A stretch of DNA of 61,625 nt, taken from the NCBI GenBank assembly GCA_945860125.1, contig CAMAPQ010000003.1:1-61625 (forward strand). Reading direction: 5' to 3'. The notes under the pieces are model-generated. The model saw only the letters and a list, made by a program, of their open reading frames with translations. It had not been told where the DNA came from and searched no databases. This stretch comes from Klebsiella pneumoniae (lineage in GTDB: Bacteria > Pseudomonadota > Gammaproteobacteria > Pseudomonadales > CAMAPQ01). Positions 1 through 8,982 of this stretch are shown here, piece by piece (the stretch's first letter is position 1; every line of letters starts with the position of its first letter). Made by a program: the position numbers and the translations under genes.

Positions 1-2
1 CT

Positions 3-38
3 TTGACCGATTATATGCATCAATTAAAACAACATTGA
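3..38 (+). CDS. possible 3' end of an upstream gene (partial)
   Basis: An open frame enters from the left edge and ends in TGA at 36-38, reading LTDYMHQLKQH. It looks like a protein C-terminus and lies just before a hairpin that could end it. A second frame (ending near 81) is also open, so the reading is not certain. No function can be given. Confidence 0.3.
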   Translation: MTDYMHQLKQH

Positions 39-91
39 ACCACCCGCCTTGGCAATCCAAATTTAGTCCCGCAACAATTTAAAAACGGTGT

Positions 92-111
92 GGCTGACCT
101 ATTAGTCAGCC
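92..111. terminator. inverted repeat, possible bidirectional terminator
   Basis: A perfect 7-bp inverted repeat (GGCTGAC / GTCAGCC) with a 6-nt loop lies between the convergent icd gene and the frame ending at 38. On the minus strand it is followed within about 6 nt by a run of T. The stem is short, so termination is inferred. Confidence 0.4.
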
Positions 112-166
112 TCGCGCCTCAATCTATCAGGGGTGATCACTTACAAAAAACTAATTACAAAAACCA

Positions 167-1429
167 TCAATCATTCATATGCTCAATAACAGCATCACCA
201 AACTCAGAACACTTTAATAGTTTTGCATCTGGCATTAATCTTTCAAAATCATAAGTCACCGTACGCGCTGAAATAGCACCCTGCATGCCTGCCAGTATTA
301 AATCCGCCGCTTCAGACCAGCCAATATATCTGAGCATCATTTCCGCCGAAAGAATGAGTGATCCAGGATTAACTTTATCCTGACCTGCATATTTGGGCGC
401 CGTGCCATGCGTTGCCTCAAAAACAGCGACGCTGCCGCCTATATTGGCGCCAGGCGCAATACCGATACCACCCACTTCTGCCGCCAAAGCATCAGAAATA
501 TAATCCCCATTTAAATTCAGTGTTGCTATCACACTATATTCTTCAGGGCGCATTAAAATCTGCTGTAAAAAAGCATCCGCAATAACATCTTTAATAATAA
601 TCTCTTTACCCGTCCTTGGATTGGTCATGACATGCCATGGGCCGCCATTATAAGGTGTTGCGCCGTAACGCTCACGAGCCAATTCATAACCCCATTCTTT
701 GAATGCGCCTTCGGTATATTTCATGATATTACCCTTATGAACCAGGGTAACAGAAGGACGATCTGTATCAATTGCATACTGAATCGCTTTTCTCACCAAA
801 CGCTTTGAACCTTCTCGAGAAACAGGCTTAATACCGATACCACAACCTGTTGGAAAACGAATTTTCTTTACACCCATTTCTTCACGTAAAAACTTGATTA
901 ATTTTGTCGCCTCAGGGCTATCAGCAGGCCATTCAATACCCGCATAAATATCCTCAGAGTTTTCCCTAAAAATAACCATGTCTGTTTTTTCAGGGCACGT
1001 AACGGGGCTGGGGACACCCTTAAACCATCGCACCGGCCGGATACAAACGTATAAATCTAACATTTGTCTTAACGCAACATTTAACGAGCGAATACCGCCC
1101 CCCACAGGGGTCGTTAAAGGGCCTTTAATGCTCACTGAAAATTCAGTAAGCGCCTCTAGCGTTTCATCTGGCAACCAGGTATCTGGCGCATAAATTCTCG
1201 TTGCTTTTTCACCGCAATAAACTTCCATCCAAGCAATAGATCGACGATTTCCATAAGCCTTATCTATCGCATAATCCACTACTTTTCGTGTAACCGGTGT
1301 GATATCAACGCCGATACCATCACCTTCAATAAAAGGGATGATAGGATGATTAGGAACATTAAGAGATAAATCAGCATTGACTATTATTTTATCGCCATCA
1401 GGTGGCACAACAATTTTTTGGTAACCCAT
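167..1429 (-). CDS. icd: NADP-dependent isocitrate dehydrogenase
   Basis: It oxidatively decarboxylates isocitrate to 2-oxoglutarate with NADP in the TCA cycle (cytoplasm). The protein aligns along its whole length with the E. coli-type enzyme: EGDGIGVD near residue 35, [20 protein letters not shown] near 101-120, the [14 protein letters not shown] signature and the C-terminal [16 protein letters not shown]. Ser115 corresponds to the serine phosphorylated by AceK in E. coli; aceK is not in the window. I chose the ATG at 1429, which matches family N-termini and has GGGG about 10 nt upstream. A TTG start 15 nt earlier is possible. It appears monocistronic. Confidence 0.96.
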   Translation of the reverse strand: MGYQKIVVPPDGDKIIVNADLSLNVPNHPIIPFIEGDGIGVDITPVTRKVVDYAIDKAYGNRRSIAWMEVYCGEKATRIYAPDTWLPDETLEALTEFSVSIKGPLTTPVGGGIRSLNVALRQMLDLYVCIRPVRWFKGVPSPVTCPEKTDMVIFRENSEDIYAGIEWPADSPEATKLIKFLREEMGVKKIRFPTGCGIGIKPVSREGSKRLVRKAIQYAIDTDRPSVTLVHKGNIMKYTEGAFKEWGYELARERYGATPYNGGPWHVMTNPRTGKEIIIKDVIADAFLQQILMRPEEYSVIATLNLNGDYISDALAAEVGGIGIAPGANIGGSVAVFEATHGTAPKYAGQDKVNPGSLILSAEMMLRYIGWSEAADLILAGMQGAISARTVTYDFERLMPDAKLLKCSEFGDAVIEHMND

Positions 1430-1485
1430 ATTAAGAAACCCCAAATTCCAAGCAAAAATGTTAATCTCAGCGAAAACACAATTAA

Positions 1486-1517
1486 TTAAATAGTTAAATA
1501 GTTAAATAGTTAAATAA
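1486..1517. repeat. 8-bp tandem repeat upstream of icd
   Basis: The unit TTAAATAG occurs three times, followed by a fourth copy with one change. The array is AT-rich and lies 57-88 bp upstream of the icd start, where the promoter would be. Change in copy number could alter spacing there, but nothing shows that it does. Confidence 0.7.
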
Positions 1518-1569
1518 ATAATTTTATTCAGTATACCTGCATATCGCTAAAATTGCTTTATAAAGCCCC

Positions 1570-2061
1570 TTACACGCAAGAAATATTGCAAGAAATATTC
1601 CATTTTTTAGTACTTAAAAAATCATGCTCTTTTGCTTGAACCCATTGAGATTCACCACTTAACATGACCTCTTTTTTCCAAAAAGGCGCATTCACTTTCA
1701 GTTGATCAATCAAAAAATGACATGCCTCAAAAGAGGCGTGACGATGAGCGCTACTCACACCCACCCAAACAACCGGCTCATTAATAAACAAAAAACCCAC
1801 ACGGTGAATCATTGAAATATGAGCAATATTCCACCGATTCTGAACCTCAAGCGCTATCTCTCGCAAAAATTTTTCTGTCATACCAGGATAATACTCAAGC
1901 TCAATTCCTTTTAAAGAATTAACATGACTGCTCTCATCTATAAACTCTCTAACGATACCTAAAAATGTGACGACCGCCCCCACATTGTGGTGATTAAAAT
2001 ATAGCTTATTGATTTCACTTTCGAGATGTATTTTTTCTTTTTGAACATGAATAAAAATCAT
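1570..2061 (-). CDS. moaE: molybdopterin synthase catalytic subunit MoaE
   Basis: This is the large subunit of molybdopterin synthase. With thiocarboxylated MoaD it converts cyclic pyranopterin monophosphate to molybdopterin. The family pattern is clear: VTFLGIVR near residue 31, SSAHRHASFEACHFLID near 103-119, and the active-site lysine motif FWKKE near 128. Its ATG directly follows the moaD stop (TAAATG), so translation is probably coupled. The last residues (WNISCNISCV) are not typical of the family and may vary. It is the last gene of a compact moaC-moaD-moaE set. Confidence 0.93.
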   Translation of the reverse strand: MIFIHVQKEKIHLESEINKLYFNHHNVGAVVTFLGIVREFIDESSHVNSLKGIELEYYPGMTEKFLREIALEVQNRWNIAHISMIHRVGFLFINEPVVWVGVSSAHRHASFEACHFLIDQLKVNAPFWKKEVMLSGESQWVQAKEHDFLSTKKWNISCNISCV

Positions 2062-2352
2062 TTATCCTCCTGTTACAGGGGGGAAAAAAGCTACTTCACA
2101 CCCTTTTAATATTATAAAATCGTCTTTTACTTTTTCATAATTTACCGCAACAAAAATCATTTGGTTAGGCACACCAAAACAAGACCAAGCGCCACCACGC
2201 AAACTTAAATAATGCTTCATTTCACCTATTGAAACACTTGAAGATGATAGTTTATTTTCATAAATTACCTCCTGCAAAGAAACAATTTCTTCCTTTATAC
2301 CTAACAACTCAGCAAGCGATGCAAAATAAAGCATTTTAACTTTATCTATCAT
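2062..2352 (-). CDS. moaD: molybdopterin synthase sulfur carrier subunit MoaD
   Basis: A small ubiquitin-fold protein whose C-terminal Gly-Gly (VTGG) becomes a thiocarboxylate and donates sulfur in molybdopterin synthesis. The N-terminal strand MIDKVKMLYFASLAELLG and the FFPPVTGG tail are diagnostic. I placed the start at 2352; an ATG at 2376 lies deep in moaC and one at 2334 is also possible. With 2352 the gene overlaps moaC by 11 bp. The two glycine codons also form the ribosome-binding site of moaE. Confidence 0.9.
   Translation of the reverse strand: MIDKVKMLYFASLAELLGIKEEIVSLQEVIYENKLSSSSVSIGEMKHYLSLRGGAWSCFGVPNQMIFVAVNYEKVKDDFIILKGCEVAFFPPVTGG
2065..2070 (-). promoter_or_regulatory. 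moaE Shine-Dalgarno formed by the MoaD Gly-Gly codons
   Basis: The last two sense codons of moaD are GGA GGA, followed by TAA and immediately by the ATG of moaE. The GGAGGA therefore encodes the catalytic di-glycine and also sits where the moaE ribosome-binding site must be, 3 nt before the start codon. Confidence 0.75.
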
Positions 2353-2821
2353 GTACCCAATCTCCGCTTTTTCCACCCGTCTTCTCTAATAGCTTTATTT
2401 CTTTAATCACAATGGCTTTATTTAAACTTTTGCACATATCATAAAGGGTTAAAGCCGCAACACTTACCGAGGTTAACGCTTCCATTTCAACGCCTGTCCG
2501 CCCTGTTAACCGACACGTGCTTTGAATATTTACGTGCGCCATGACTTCATCGATAGAAATATCAACTGTGACAGAAGATAAATTCAATAAATGGCATAAA
2601 GGAATAAGCTCAGATGTTTTTTTTGCCGCTTGAATGCCAGCTATTCGCACAGCAGCCCAAACATCACCTTTCTTTACTTTTTCTTCTTTTAAAAGCACCA
2701 GCACTTCATGGCCCACATAAACACACGCCAAAGCAGAGGCTGTTCGTATCGTTTCAGGTTTTGCACAGACATCAACCATGCTGACCTGACCCTGCTCAGT
2801 CAAATGCGTTAATTTAGACAT
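2342..2821 (-). CDS. moaC: cyclic pyranopterin monophosphate synthase MoaC
   Basis: It makes cyclic pyranopterin monophosphate from the MoaA product, the first committed step of molybdenum cofactor synthesis. Family motifs include IPLCHLL near residue 73-79, MEALTSVSVAALTLYDMCK near 113-131 and GGKSGDW near the end. Asp128 and Lys131 match the catalytic residues of the E. coli enzyme. At 159 residues the length is normal. It is first in moaC-moaD-moaE; moaA and moaB are not in the window. It is divergent from the metalloprotease gene. Confidence 0.96.
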   Translation of the reverse strand: MSKLTHLTEQGQVSMVDVCAKPETIRTASALACVYVGHEVLVLLKEEKVKKGDVWAAVRIAGIQAAKKTSELIPLCHLLNLSSVTVDISIDEVMAHVNIQSTCRLTGRTGVEMEALTSVSVAALTLYDMCKSLNKAIVIKEIKLLEKTGGKSGDWVHDR

Positions 2822-3034
2822 AATCCCATCTTTCCTTGTATATTTTCACGCTATAATTTAATACCTTAATCAATCTTGAAGAAATAAGCAGCTGTAACTC
2901 ACATCATATCCTTAATTACCTCTTTAATATCGTTACTAATGCGCATCAAAAAGCAATGGATAGAAATGGCCTCTGTGAATAACCAATTAAATGTGCCTGA
3001 ATATACTGTCTCTTCTTCTAAATATATGAGAAGC

Positions 3035-4522
3035 ATGATGAAAAAAACCAAAAATAGAAAAGGCGTTGCATTACTTTGTGCGGCGCTCACCATCTTTTCA
3101 ACACACACCCTATTTTCAACACGAACCATAGCAGAATCAGGGCATAACCTACCGACATTAGGTGATGCATCATCGCTGATTATTACGCCAGAACAAGAAC
3201 AAGCTTTAGGTAGAGCCTGGTTAAAAAGCATCCGCTCTCAAATCCCTATAATTTATGACCCTATCGTAAATGATTACCTTGAAAATATTATTTATCAATT
3301 AGGGGCTTCGAGTAAAATTGAACATCGTGAATTTGAAATTCTCTTCATTAATAACGCACAGATTAATGCTTTTGCTGCACCTGGCGGCATTATTGGTATT
3401 AATGCAGGTCTTTTCATACATGCTGCAAGTGAGGATGAGCTCGCTGCTGTTTTAGCCCACGAACTTGCCCACTTAAGCCAAAGACATTTTGCACGAAACC
3501 TTGAAAAGGGCAAACGCTCTGAAACAGCTAGCTTAGCAGCCTTATTAGCAAGTATTGCGCTATTAATTACAGCAGGTGGCGAAACAGGGCTAGCCGCTTT
3601 AGCGACAACACAAGCGCTTTCTATGCAATCATCACTTGCTTTTAGTAGACAAAATGAACAGGAAGCTGATCGTATCGGCATGCAAACTTTAGCAGAAGCA
3701 CATTTCAATCCTAATGCAATGGCACTTTTTTTTGAAAAAATGCAGAAAATCTCCGAGTTATCAGGCCAGACACCGCCTGAATTTTTACTCACCCATCCCG
3801 TCACTGAAAGCAGAGTGAGCGACTCAAAAAGCAGAGCAAACCAGTATAAAAATGTACGAACCTACTCATCAGAACCTAATATTGATTTTCTGCTAATGAA
3901 AGCAAGAATGAGCGCCTCCTATAATAAAGAATCTAACTTAAACATCTCACGATTTAAAGCCAGCATTGAAAATGCGACGAGTCATGATAAAACACCACAG
4001 CAATATGGGCTGGCCTGGGCTTTTTTTAAAGCAAATAAGTATGACGATGCACTCACAGAGCTGGCAAAAATAAGAGCGACCTTCCCAGAAAAACTTACGT
4101 TTGTTACTGCTGAAGCAGAAGTCCTTCTTGCCAAAGAACAGTTTAAGCAAGCAGAAATACTACTAGAAAAACATCTTGCTTTTAATCCTGACAGCTTTGC
4201 TCTGGATTTTTACCTGATTAAAGCAACGACGGCACAAAAAAAACACTTAAAAGCGATAGAGCGACTTGAGAAGTGGACGGTCAAAAAACCTAACCACCCT
4301 TTACTATGGCAACTACTTGCAGACGCTAGAAGCCAGATAGGCGATAAAATAGGTGCTTATACAGCACGCGCTGAACTGTATTTTCTTAATAACCAAATAG
4401 AGCTTGCGCTTGAACAGCTAAAATTTGCCCATGCTACGGCAAAAAACAGCTATGAAGAACAGGCAAAAATAGAGCTTCGCGCCAAAGAGATTTTGGCCTA
4501 TAAAAAAAACCAGCTACTTTAA
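3035..4522 (+). CDS. bepA: BepA-like periplasmic M48 metalloprotease with TPR repeats
   Basis: It probably acts in the periplasm on misassembled outer-membrane proteins, as BepA (YfgC) does. A signal peptide follows MMKKTKNRKG. The zinc site HELAH lies near residue 142-146, with a downstream NEQEADRIG glutamate ligand, a LLTHP loop like the histidine switch of BepA, and a TPR-rich C-terminal half. Frames upstream are open to an ATG at 2939, but that would bury the signal peptide behind about 30 polar residues and has no ribosome-binding site. I prefer 3035 (or 3026/3038). It stands alone. Confidence 0.88.
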   Translation: MMKKTKNRKGVALLCAALTIFSTHTLFSTRTIAESGHNLPTLGDASSLIITPEQEQALGRAWLKSIRSQIPIIYDPIVNDYLENIIYQLGASSKIEHREFEILFINNAQINAFAAPGGIIGINAGLFIHAASEDELAAVLAHELAHLSQRHFARNLEKGKRSETASLAALLASIALLITAGGETGLAALATTQALSMQSSLAFSRQNEQEADRIGMQTLAEAHFNPNAMALFFEKMQKISELSGQTPPEFLLTHPVTESRVSDSKSRANQYKNVRTYSSEPNIDFLLMKARMSASYNKESNLNISRFKASIENATSHDKTPQQYGLAWAFFKANKYDDALTELAKIRATFPEKLTFVTAEAEVLLAKEQFKQAEILLEKHLAFNPDSFALDFYLIKATTAQKKHLKAIERLEKWTVKKPNHPLLWQLLADARSQIGDKIGAYTARAELYFLNNQIELALEQLKFAHATAKNSYEEQAKIELRAKEILAYKKNQLL

Positions 4523-4528
4523 AAACAG

Positions 4529-5599
4529 CTAGCCTGCAACAAAAGAGAGCATTCTATTAAGTGGTTTTATTGCTTTTATTGCCACGTCTTCCGGTACAAA
4601 AATTTCTGTCTCAGAACGATCAAATACTGATAATAAAAGATCCAGATTATTCATCGCCATCCAAGGACAATGTGCGCAACTTCTGCAACTTGCACCCTGC
4701 CCACCTGTAGGCGCCTCTATAAAACGTTTCAAAGGGGCAGCTTGCTGCATCTTATAGAAAATACCACGATCAGTTGCCACGATAAAAAGAGGATGAGGAA
4801 GCGCTCTAGCCGCTTGAATAAGCTGACTAGTTGAACCTACCGCATCCGCTAGCGCAATCACACTTTCAGGTGATTCCGGATGAACAAGCACCCCCGCTTC
4901 TGGGTATACATGTTTTAAATCAAGCAGTGCTTTTGCTTTGAACTCTTCATGCACAATACAGGCAGCATTCCATAACAGCATGTCGGCTTTTGTTCTATTT
5001 TTAATATAACCACCCAAATATTTATCAGGTGCCCAAATTATTTTCTCACCCAAAGAATCAAGATGATCGACCACTTTAAGCGCAATACTTGAAGTAACAA
5101 CCCAATCTGCTCTAGCCTTTACTAAAGCCGAAGTATTGGCATAAACAACCACCGTTCGATCAGGATATTGATCACAAAAAGCTGAAAAATCTTCATACTT
5201 ACAACCTAAATCCAAAGAACAAGTGGCTTCCAAAGTAGGCATCAATACGCGTTTTTGGGGGGTAAGAATTTTAGCGGTTTCACCCATGAATTTGACGCCT
5301 GCCACAACAACCGTTGAGGCTGAATGGGTCTTCCCAAATCGCGCCATTTCTAAAGAATCAGAAACAAAACCGCCCGTCTCTTCGGCTAAAGATTGAATTT
5401 CAGCATCTGTATAATAATGGGCAACTAATACAGCATTTTCCTGCCTAAACCTTTCTTTAATTTTTTCTCTTTTTGCTTTACGTGCCACTTCGTTTTCTGG
5501 CGCAGCAGAAGCATTCTGTTTATGATCAAAAAAAAGGCGATCCCAATTAATGTTAATGAGGGAAGAATCAGCCAATACATCTTTATTTAGCGTATTCAT
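4529..5599 (-). CDS. nadA: quinolinate synthase NadA
   Basis: It condenses iminoaspartate with dihydroxyacetone phosphate to quinolinate in de novo NAD synthesis. The three 4Fe-4S ligands are visible: Cys127 (ATCSLDLGC), Cys214 (AACIVHEEF) and Cys311 ([10 protein letters not shown]). Other signatures are [11 protein letters not shown] and [13 protein letters not shown]. The N-terminus has about 35 residues before the conserved core. It converges on bepA with a 6-bp gap. nadB and nadC are not in the window. Confidence 0.95.
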   Translation of the reverse strand: MNTLNKDVLADSSLININWDRLFFDHKQNASAAPENEVARKAKREKIKERFRQENAVLVAHYYTDAEIQSLAEETGGFVSDSLEMARFGKTHSASTVVVAGVKFMGETAKILTPQKRVLMPTLEATCSLDLGCKYEDFSAFCDQYPDRTVVVYANTSALVKARADWVVTSSIALKVVDHLDSLGEKIIWAPDKYLGGYIKNRTKADMLLWNAACIVHEEFKAKALLDLKHVYPEAGVLVHPESPESVIALADAVGSTSQLIQAARALPHPLFIVATDRGIFYKMQQAAPLKRFIEAPTGGQGASCRSCAHCPWMAMNNLDLLLSVFDRSETEIFVPEDVAIKAIKPLNRMLSFVAG

Positions 5600-5656
5600 A
5601 CAACAAACCTCTTAAGGTAATTCTATTTAATCAGCACAGAGCTATAAAAATAGAAC

Positions 5657-5783
5657 TATACCCAAAGTAATTGGAATCACGGCGAGGCGGCAAGAGAGAG
5701 AACCCCATGAGCATAGACAAACTATGTGATTGGGGTGAATGAGAGCCGCTAACAATGCCGTGTTTTCAAGTACGAAGAGTATA
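5657..5783 (+). repeat. element A, copy 1
   Basis: A 127-bp imperfect palindrome beginning TATACCCAAAGTAATTGG and ending GTACGAAGAGTATA. It contains GAGGCGGCAAG, CCCCATGAGCATAGA and TGATTGGGGTGAATGAG, so it can fold into long paired arms. It fills the gap between cpoB and nadA, and its last base directly precedes the cpoB stop codon. Other copies: 16185, 25169, 27355, 35113 (partial), 46781 and 59729. No transposase is present, so it looks like a non-autonomous MITE-type element. Confidence 0.88.
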
Positions 5784-6716
5784 TTATTTTTTAATTTGAC
5801 CTAAGTATTTTTTAGCCATGTTAGCCGGTGGCGTATTAGGGAATTTCTTGATAACACCTTCTAGTAATACACGTGCTTTAGCGGGTTCACCCAGCTCATC
5901 ATGAATCATTGCTAACTTATACATTGCAACGGCTGTTTTAGTATTTTTAGGATATTGATCAATCACAACTTGAAAATGTTTTTTAGCTTTAGCTAAATCT
6001 GGTTTCTTAGCAGCTAAGTACACTTCGCCTAACCAATAATGAGCATTAGCCGTTAAAGTACTATTCGGATATTGGGAAATAAAAGCCAAGAGTGATCGCT
6101 CGGCCTCTGGCAGTTTTTTTTCTTTAATCAGTTTTTGACTATCGCGATAAGCCTCTTCTTCGGAAGCAAATTGATCAACTGAAACAGCGGCAGAAGTATC
6201 CTGCGAATTATCATCACTACTCCCACCCTTAGCTGCGCCTTTTTGAGCTTCGTTAATGCGATGATCAAGATCAAGATACTGTTCTTTTTGCTGCTTAGAA
6301 GTCTGCTCAATACGATAATTTAACTCTTCAATCATACCTCTCAACTGCTGCACTTCCTGCTGCAAAGATTCAATCTGTGAAACCATTTCCCAATTAGGAG
6401 AAGAAGCACCCTGAGCAGAGGGTTTTATTGTGCTTCGCGGTGAAGTAGGCGGCAAAGACTGGTTAACAGAAGGCGCGTTATTATCAACTGCTTCGTGATA
6501 CGGTGATGCATTTTCATAAAAAGGACGGCTCGCATCAATTGGCTGAGGCGCATTTTGCCGAGGCTGGCTATAGTCTTGATCCCGAGGCTGATCTAGATAC
6601 TCATTATCAGAAGGAATTTCACGCTCTTCAACTGATAAAGCATGAGCATAAGAGGCGCCAAAAAAAATAACATATACAAAAAATGCACTTAAATAAGAGA
6701 TTGGAAAATGTTTCAT
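5784..6716 (-). CDS. cpoB: cell division coordinator CpoB (YbgF)
   Basis: A periplasmic protein that links Tol-Pal to peptidoglycan synthesis during constriction. It has a signal peptide (about residues 1-26), a proline/asparagine-rich stretch of about 80 residues, a coiled-coil near 108-145 (MVSQIESLQQEVQQLRGMIE) and C-terminal TPR repeats from about 185 (AHYWLGEVYLAAKKPDLAKA). It follows pal, but a strong terminator and about 250 bp separate them, so it may have its own promoter. Element A abuts the stop codon. Confidence 0.92.
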   Translation of the reverse strand: MKHFPISYLSAFFVYVIFFGASYAHALSVEEREIPSDNEYLDQPRDQDYSQPRQNAPQPIDASRPFYENASPYHEAVDNNAPSVNQSLPPTSPRSTIKPSAQGASSPNWEMVSQIESLQQEVQQLRGMIEELNYRIEQTSKQQKEQYLDLDHRINEAQKGAAKGGSSDDNSQDTSAAVSVDQFASEEEAYRDSQKLIKEKKLPEAERSLLAFISQYPNSTLTANAHYWLGEVYLAAKKPDLAKAKKHFQVVIDQYPKNTKTAVAMYKLAMIHDELGEPAKARVLLEGVIKKFPNTPPANMAKKYLGQIKK

Positions 6717-6931
6717 GTAATACCTATTCCACGGTTTAAAACAATAGCAGATCTAGAAATAACTCATTCCCTTTGCAGATCAGTCGTTGCGTCTTTATCA
6801 ATTATTAGGGCAACTAATCTGGAAAGGAAATAACATAATACCGATCAATGCAGACAAGAAAAATATAGCGGAAAATAATGGGGGCGATGACTAAAAACTG
6901 TTATAAAAAAACAGCATATTAAAAAAGTAAA

Positions 6932-6954
6932 AGCGCTGTGCATTACACAGCGCT
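6932..6954 (-). terminator. Rho-independent terminator after pal
   Basis: A perfect 9-bp inverted repeat (AGCGCTGTG / CACAGCGCT) with a 5-nt loop lies 16 bp after the pal stop. In the direction of transcription it is followed by TTTTACTTTTTT. It should end most of the tol-pal transcript before cpoB. Confidence 0.82.
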
Positions 6955-6969
6955 AAACTAAAAATCAAA

Positions 6970-7470
6970 TTAATATTTGACTTCTACGCGACGATTTTGC
7001 GCCCAAGAAGCATCATCATGTCCAGATGCAACAGGTTTTTCTTCGCCGTAACTTACGACTTCAACAGGATTAGAGGTAACGCCATTAGCACGCAAGAATT
7101 TAACAATAGCATTGCCCCTTCTTTCGCCTAGTGCAACGTTATACTCACGCGTTCCTCTTTCATCACAATGACCTTCTAAACGAATAGCCACCTCTGGATG
7201 TGCAACAAGGTGACGAGCATGTGCTTTTAACGCTTCGTATGACTCTTCACGTAGCGAAGATTGATCATAATCAAAGTAGAAAACATTAGTTTGTCTCATT
7301 GCTGCTTCAGCATCATATTGCCCTTGAGAAGAAGCACCTGCTGAAGCATCAGTTGTGGTTGTCGCTTGATCGGTTACAGAACCTTCTTCTTCTTTAGGCG
7401 AGCTAGAACAGCCAGCTAAAGAAACTAAAACAGCCAAAGCGCAACAGTTAAGCAATTTAGTAAACTGCAT
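6970..7470 (-). CDS. pal: peptidoglycan-associated lipoprotein Pal
   Basis: An outer-membrane lipoprotein that binds peptidoglycan and TolB. The lipobox is LAGC with the acylated Cys21. A Thr/Ser/Ala-rich linker follows, then an OmpA-type domain with FYFDYDQSSL and the peptidoglycan motif LEGHCDERGTREYN, ending NRRVEVKY. Two ATGs lie 6 nt apart. AAGGAG touches the first but is 6 nt before the second, so I start at 7470. It lies between tolB and a terminator. Confidence 0.96.
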   Translation of the reverse strand: MQFTKLLNCCALAVLVSLAGCSSSPKEEEGSVTDQATTTTDASAGASSQGQYDAEAAMRQTNVFYFDYDQSSLREESYEALKAHARHLVAHPEVAIRLEGHCDERGTREYNVALGERRGNAIVKFLRANGVTSNPVEVVSYGEEKPVASGHDDASWAQNRRVEVKY

Positions 7471-7528
7471 TTTCATCTCCTTATATCAATGGTTAATTAG
7501 TGCCATACAATTATACCTGATACCCCAA

Positions 7529-8842
7529 TTAATGCAAAAAGGGAGACCAAGCAGGTTCGCGAACTTCACCGCTTCTTGCTGGCAAGCGGAATTTCACCTG
7601 CCCATCAATTGAAACAGCGCTCAGAACACCTTGTCCTCTCTCCTGCGTTGCATAAATCACCATAATGCCGTTTGGTGAGATACTAGGAGACTCATCGAGT
7701 AACGTTTGCGTTAAAATAGAAAACGACTGCTTCTGTAAATCTTGCACAGCAATATGAAACCTTCCGCCATTCTGGTGGACCATAACAAGCTCCTTCCCAG
7801 TAGGGCCAAGCTCGCCTCTGGCATTATAGGTACCAGTAAAAGTGAGCCTTTTTAATTGCCTGGAAGCAAGATCAATCTCATAAATTTGAGGTGAACCACC
7901 GCGATCAGACGTAAATATAAGACTATTACCACTTGGCGACCAACGTGGCTCCGTATCGATTGAGTAATGATCAGTGATTCGATCTAATTTGCCGGAAGAT
8001 AAAGATAAGATATAAATCTCAGGGTTACCATCCTTGGATAAGGTAACGGCCATCCTTGTTCCATCCGGCGACCAATCAGGCGCACCATTAATACCCTTAA
8101 AAGAAGCCAACTTAAACTGTCTGCCCGTATATATTTCCTGAATATAGATAGCAGGCCTACTACTTTGAAAGGAAACATAAGCAATTTTTTTACCGTCAGG
8201 CGACCAACTCGGCGACATTACAGGCTCAAAAGACTCATAAATCGTCTCAGCACGATAACCATCAGCATCTGCTTTTTGTAACCTGTAACGTTTCTTGTTG
8301 TCCCTACCACGATCTACCGTAATATACAAAATTTGAGTGGAAAATGCACCTTTAATACCGGTTAACTTTTCAAAAATAATATCGCTAATATGATGCGCCA
8401 TGGCTCGCAAATCAAGCGAGGTGCCTTTTCTAAACTCAATCGTTTCACCTTTAAATACATCATACAACTCAAACTCAAAAGAAAACTGACTACCCACAGG
8501 CAATACACGCCCTGTAACAAGATAATCCATTCCTAAAACACGCCAATCTTTAAAAAAAACATCCTTTTTCTCAAAGGGGCGAGAAAGCATATTGTCTCGG
8601 CTTAATGGCTTAAATAAGCCGCTTCGCTCAAGATCACTGCTGACAATCTCGCCAATATCTTCCGGCAAAATACCACTACCGAACCAATGAAAAGGCACAA
8701 TTGCAATCGGCGTTGCACTTGATGAACCTGAGGTAATTTCAATTGTCAATTCACGCTCTGCGTGAGCCAAAGAAGACAAAAAGAAAAGTAACACACCATA
8801 ACTCAAAAAAAGACTTGAAAATTGGCCTATTTTTTTAAACAT
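7529..8842 (-). CDS. tolB: Tol-Pal system protein TolB
   Basis: A periplasmic beta-propeller that binds Pal and TolA. A signal peptide ending SSLAHA is followed by the N-terminal domain ([11 protein letters not shown]), then repeated propeller blades such as [33 protein letters not shown] and [17 protein letters not shown] use the ATG at 8842, which gives a normal signal peptide. In-frame TTG (8872) and GTG (8857) codons lie upstream, and the best ribosome-binding sequence (GAGGT) is nearer the GTG, so the start is uncertain by a few codons. Confidence 0.95.
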   Translation of the reverse strand: MFKKIGQFSSLFLSYGVLLFFLSSLAHAERELTIEITSGSSSATPIAIVPFHWFGSGILPEDIGEIVSSDLERSGLFKPLSRDNMLSRPFEKKDVFFKDWRVLGMDYLVTGRVLPVGSQFSFEFELYDVFKGETIEFRKGTSLDLRAMAHHISDIIFEKLTGIKGAFSTQILYITVDRGRDNKKRYRLQKADADGYRAETIYESFEPVMSPSWSPDGKKIAYVSFQSSRPAIYIQEIYTGRQFKLASFKGINGAPDWSPDGTRMAVTLSKDGNPEIYILSLSSGKLDRITDHYSIDTEPRWSPSGNSLIFTSDRGGSPQIYEIDLASRQLKRLTFTGTYNARGELGPTGKELVMVHQNGGRFHIAVQDLQKQSFSILTQTLLDESPSISPNGIMVIYATQERGQGVLSAVSIDGQVKFRLPARSGEVREPAWSPFLH

Positions 8843-8982
8843 ACTTGTAACCCACACGATCACATACCTCAAAAAACGTAAACTTAATAAAGTATCAAGC
8901 TAATACAATTGTTATATTCTAGAATCATTAAAATAGCACGTTGCAACGAAAAGAAAAGTGCCGCTTATTAAAAATAAAAAAA

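Noticed and set aside
978..1193. 71-codon plus-strand frame inside icd
   Set aside because: It is antisense to a conserved enzyme and its product has no protein-like features.
2899..3231. 110-codon minus-strand frame over the start of bepA
   Set aside because: It overlaps the signal peptide and catalytic domain of a real gene and has no ribosome-binding site.
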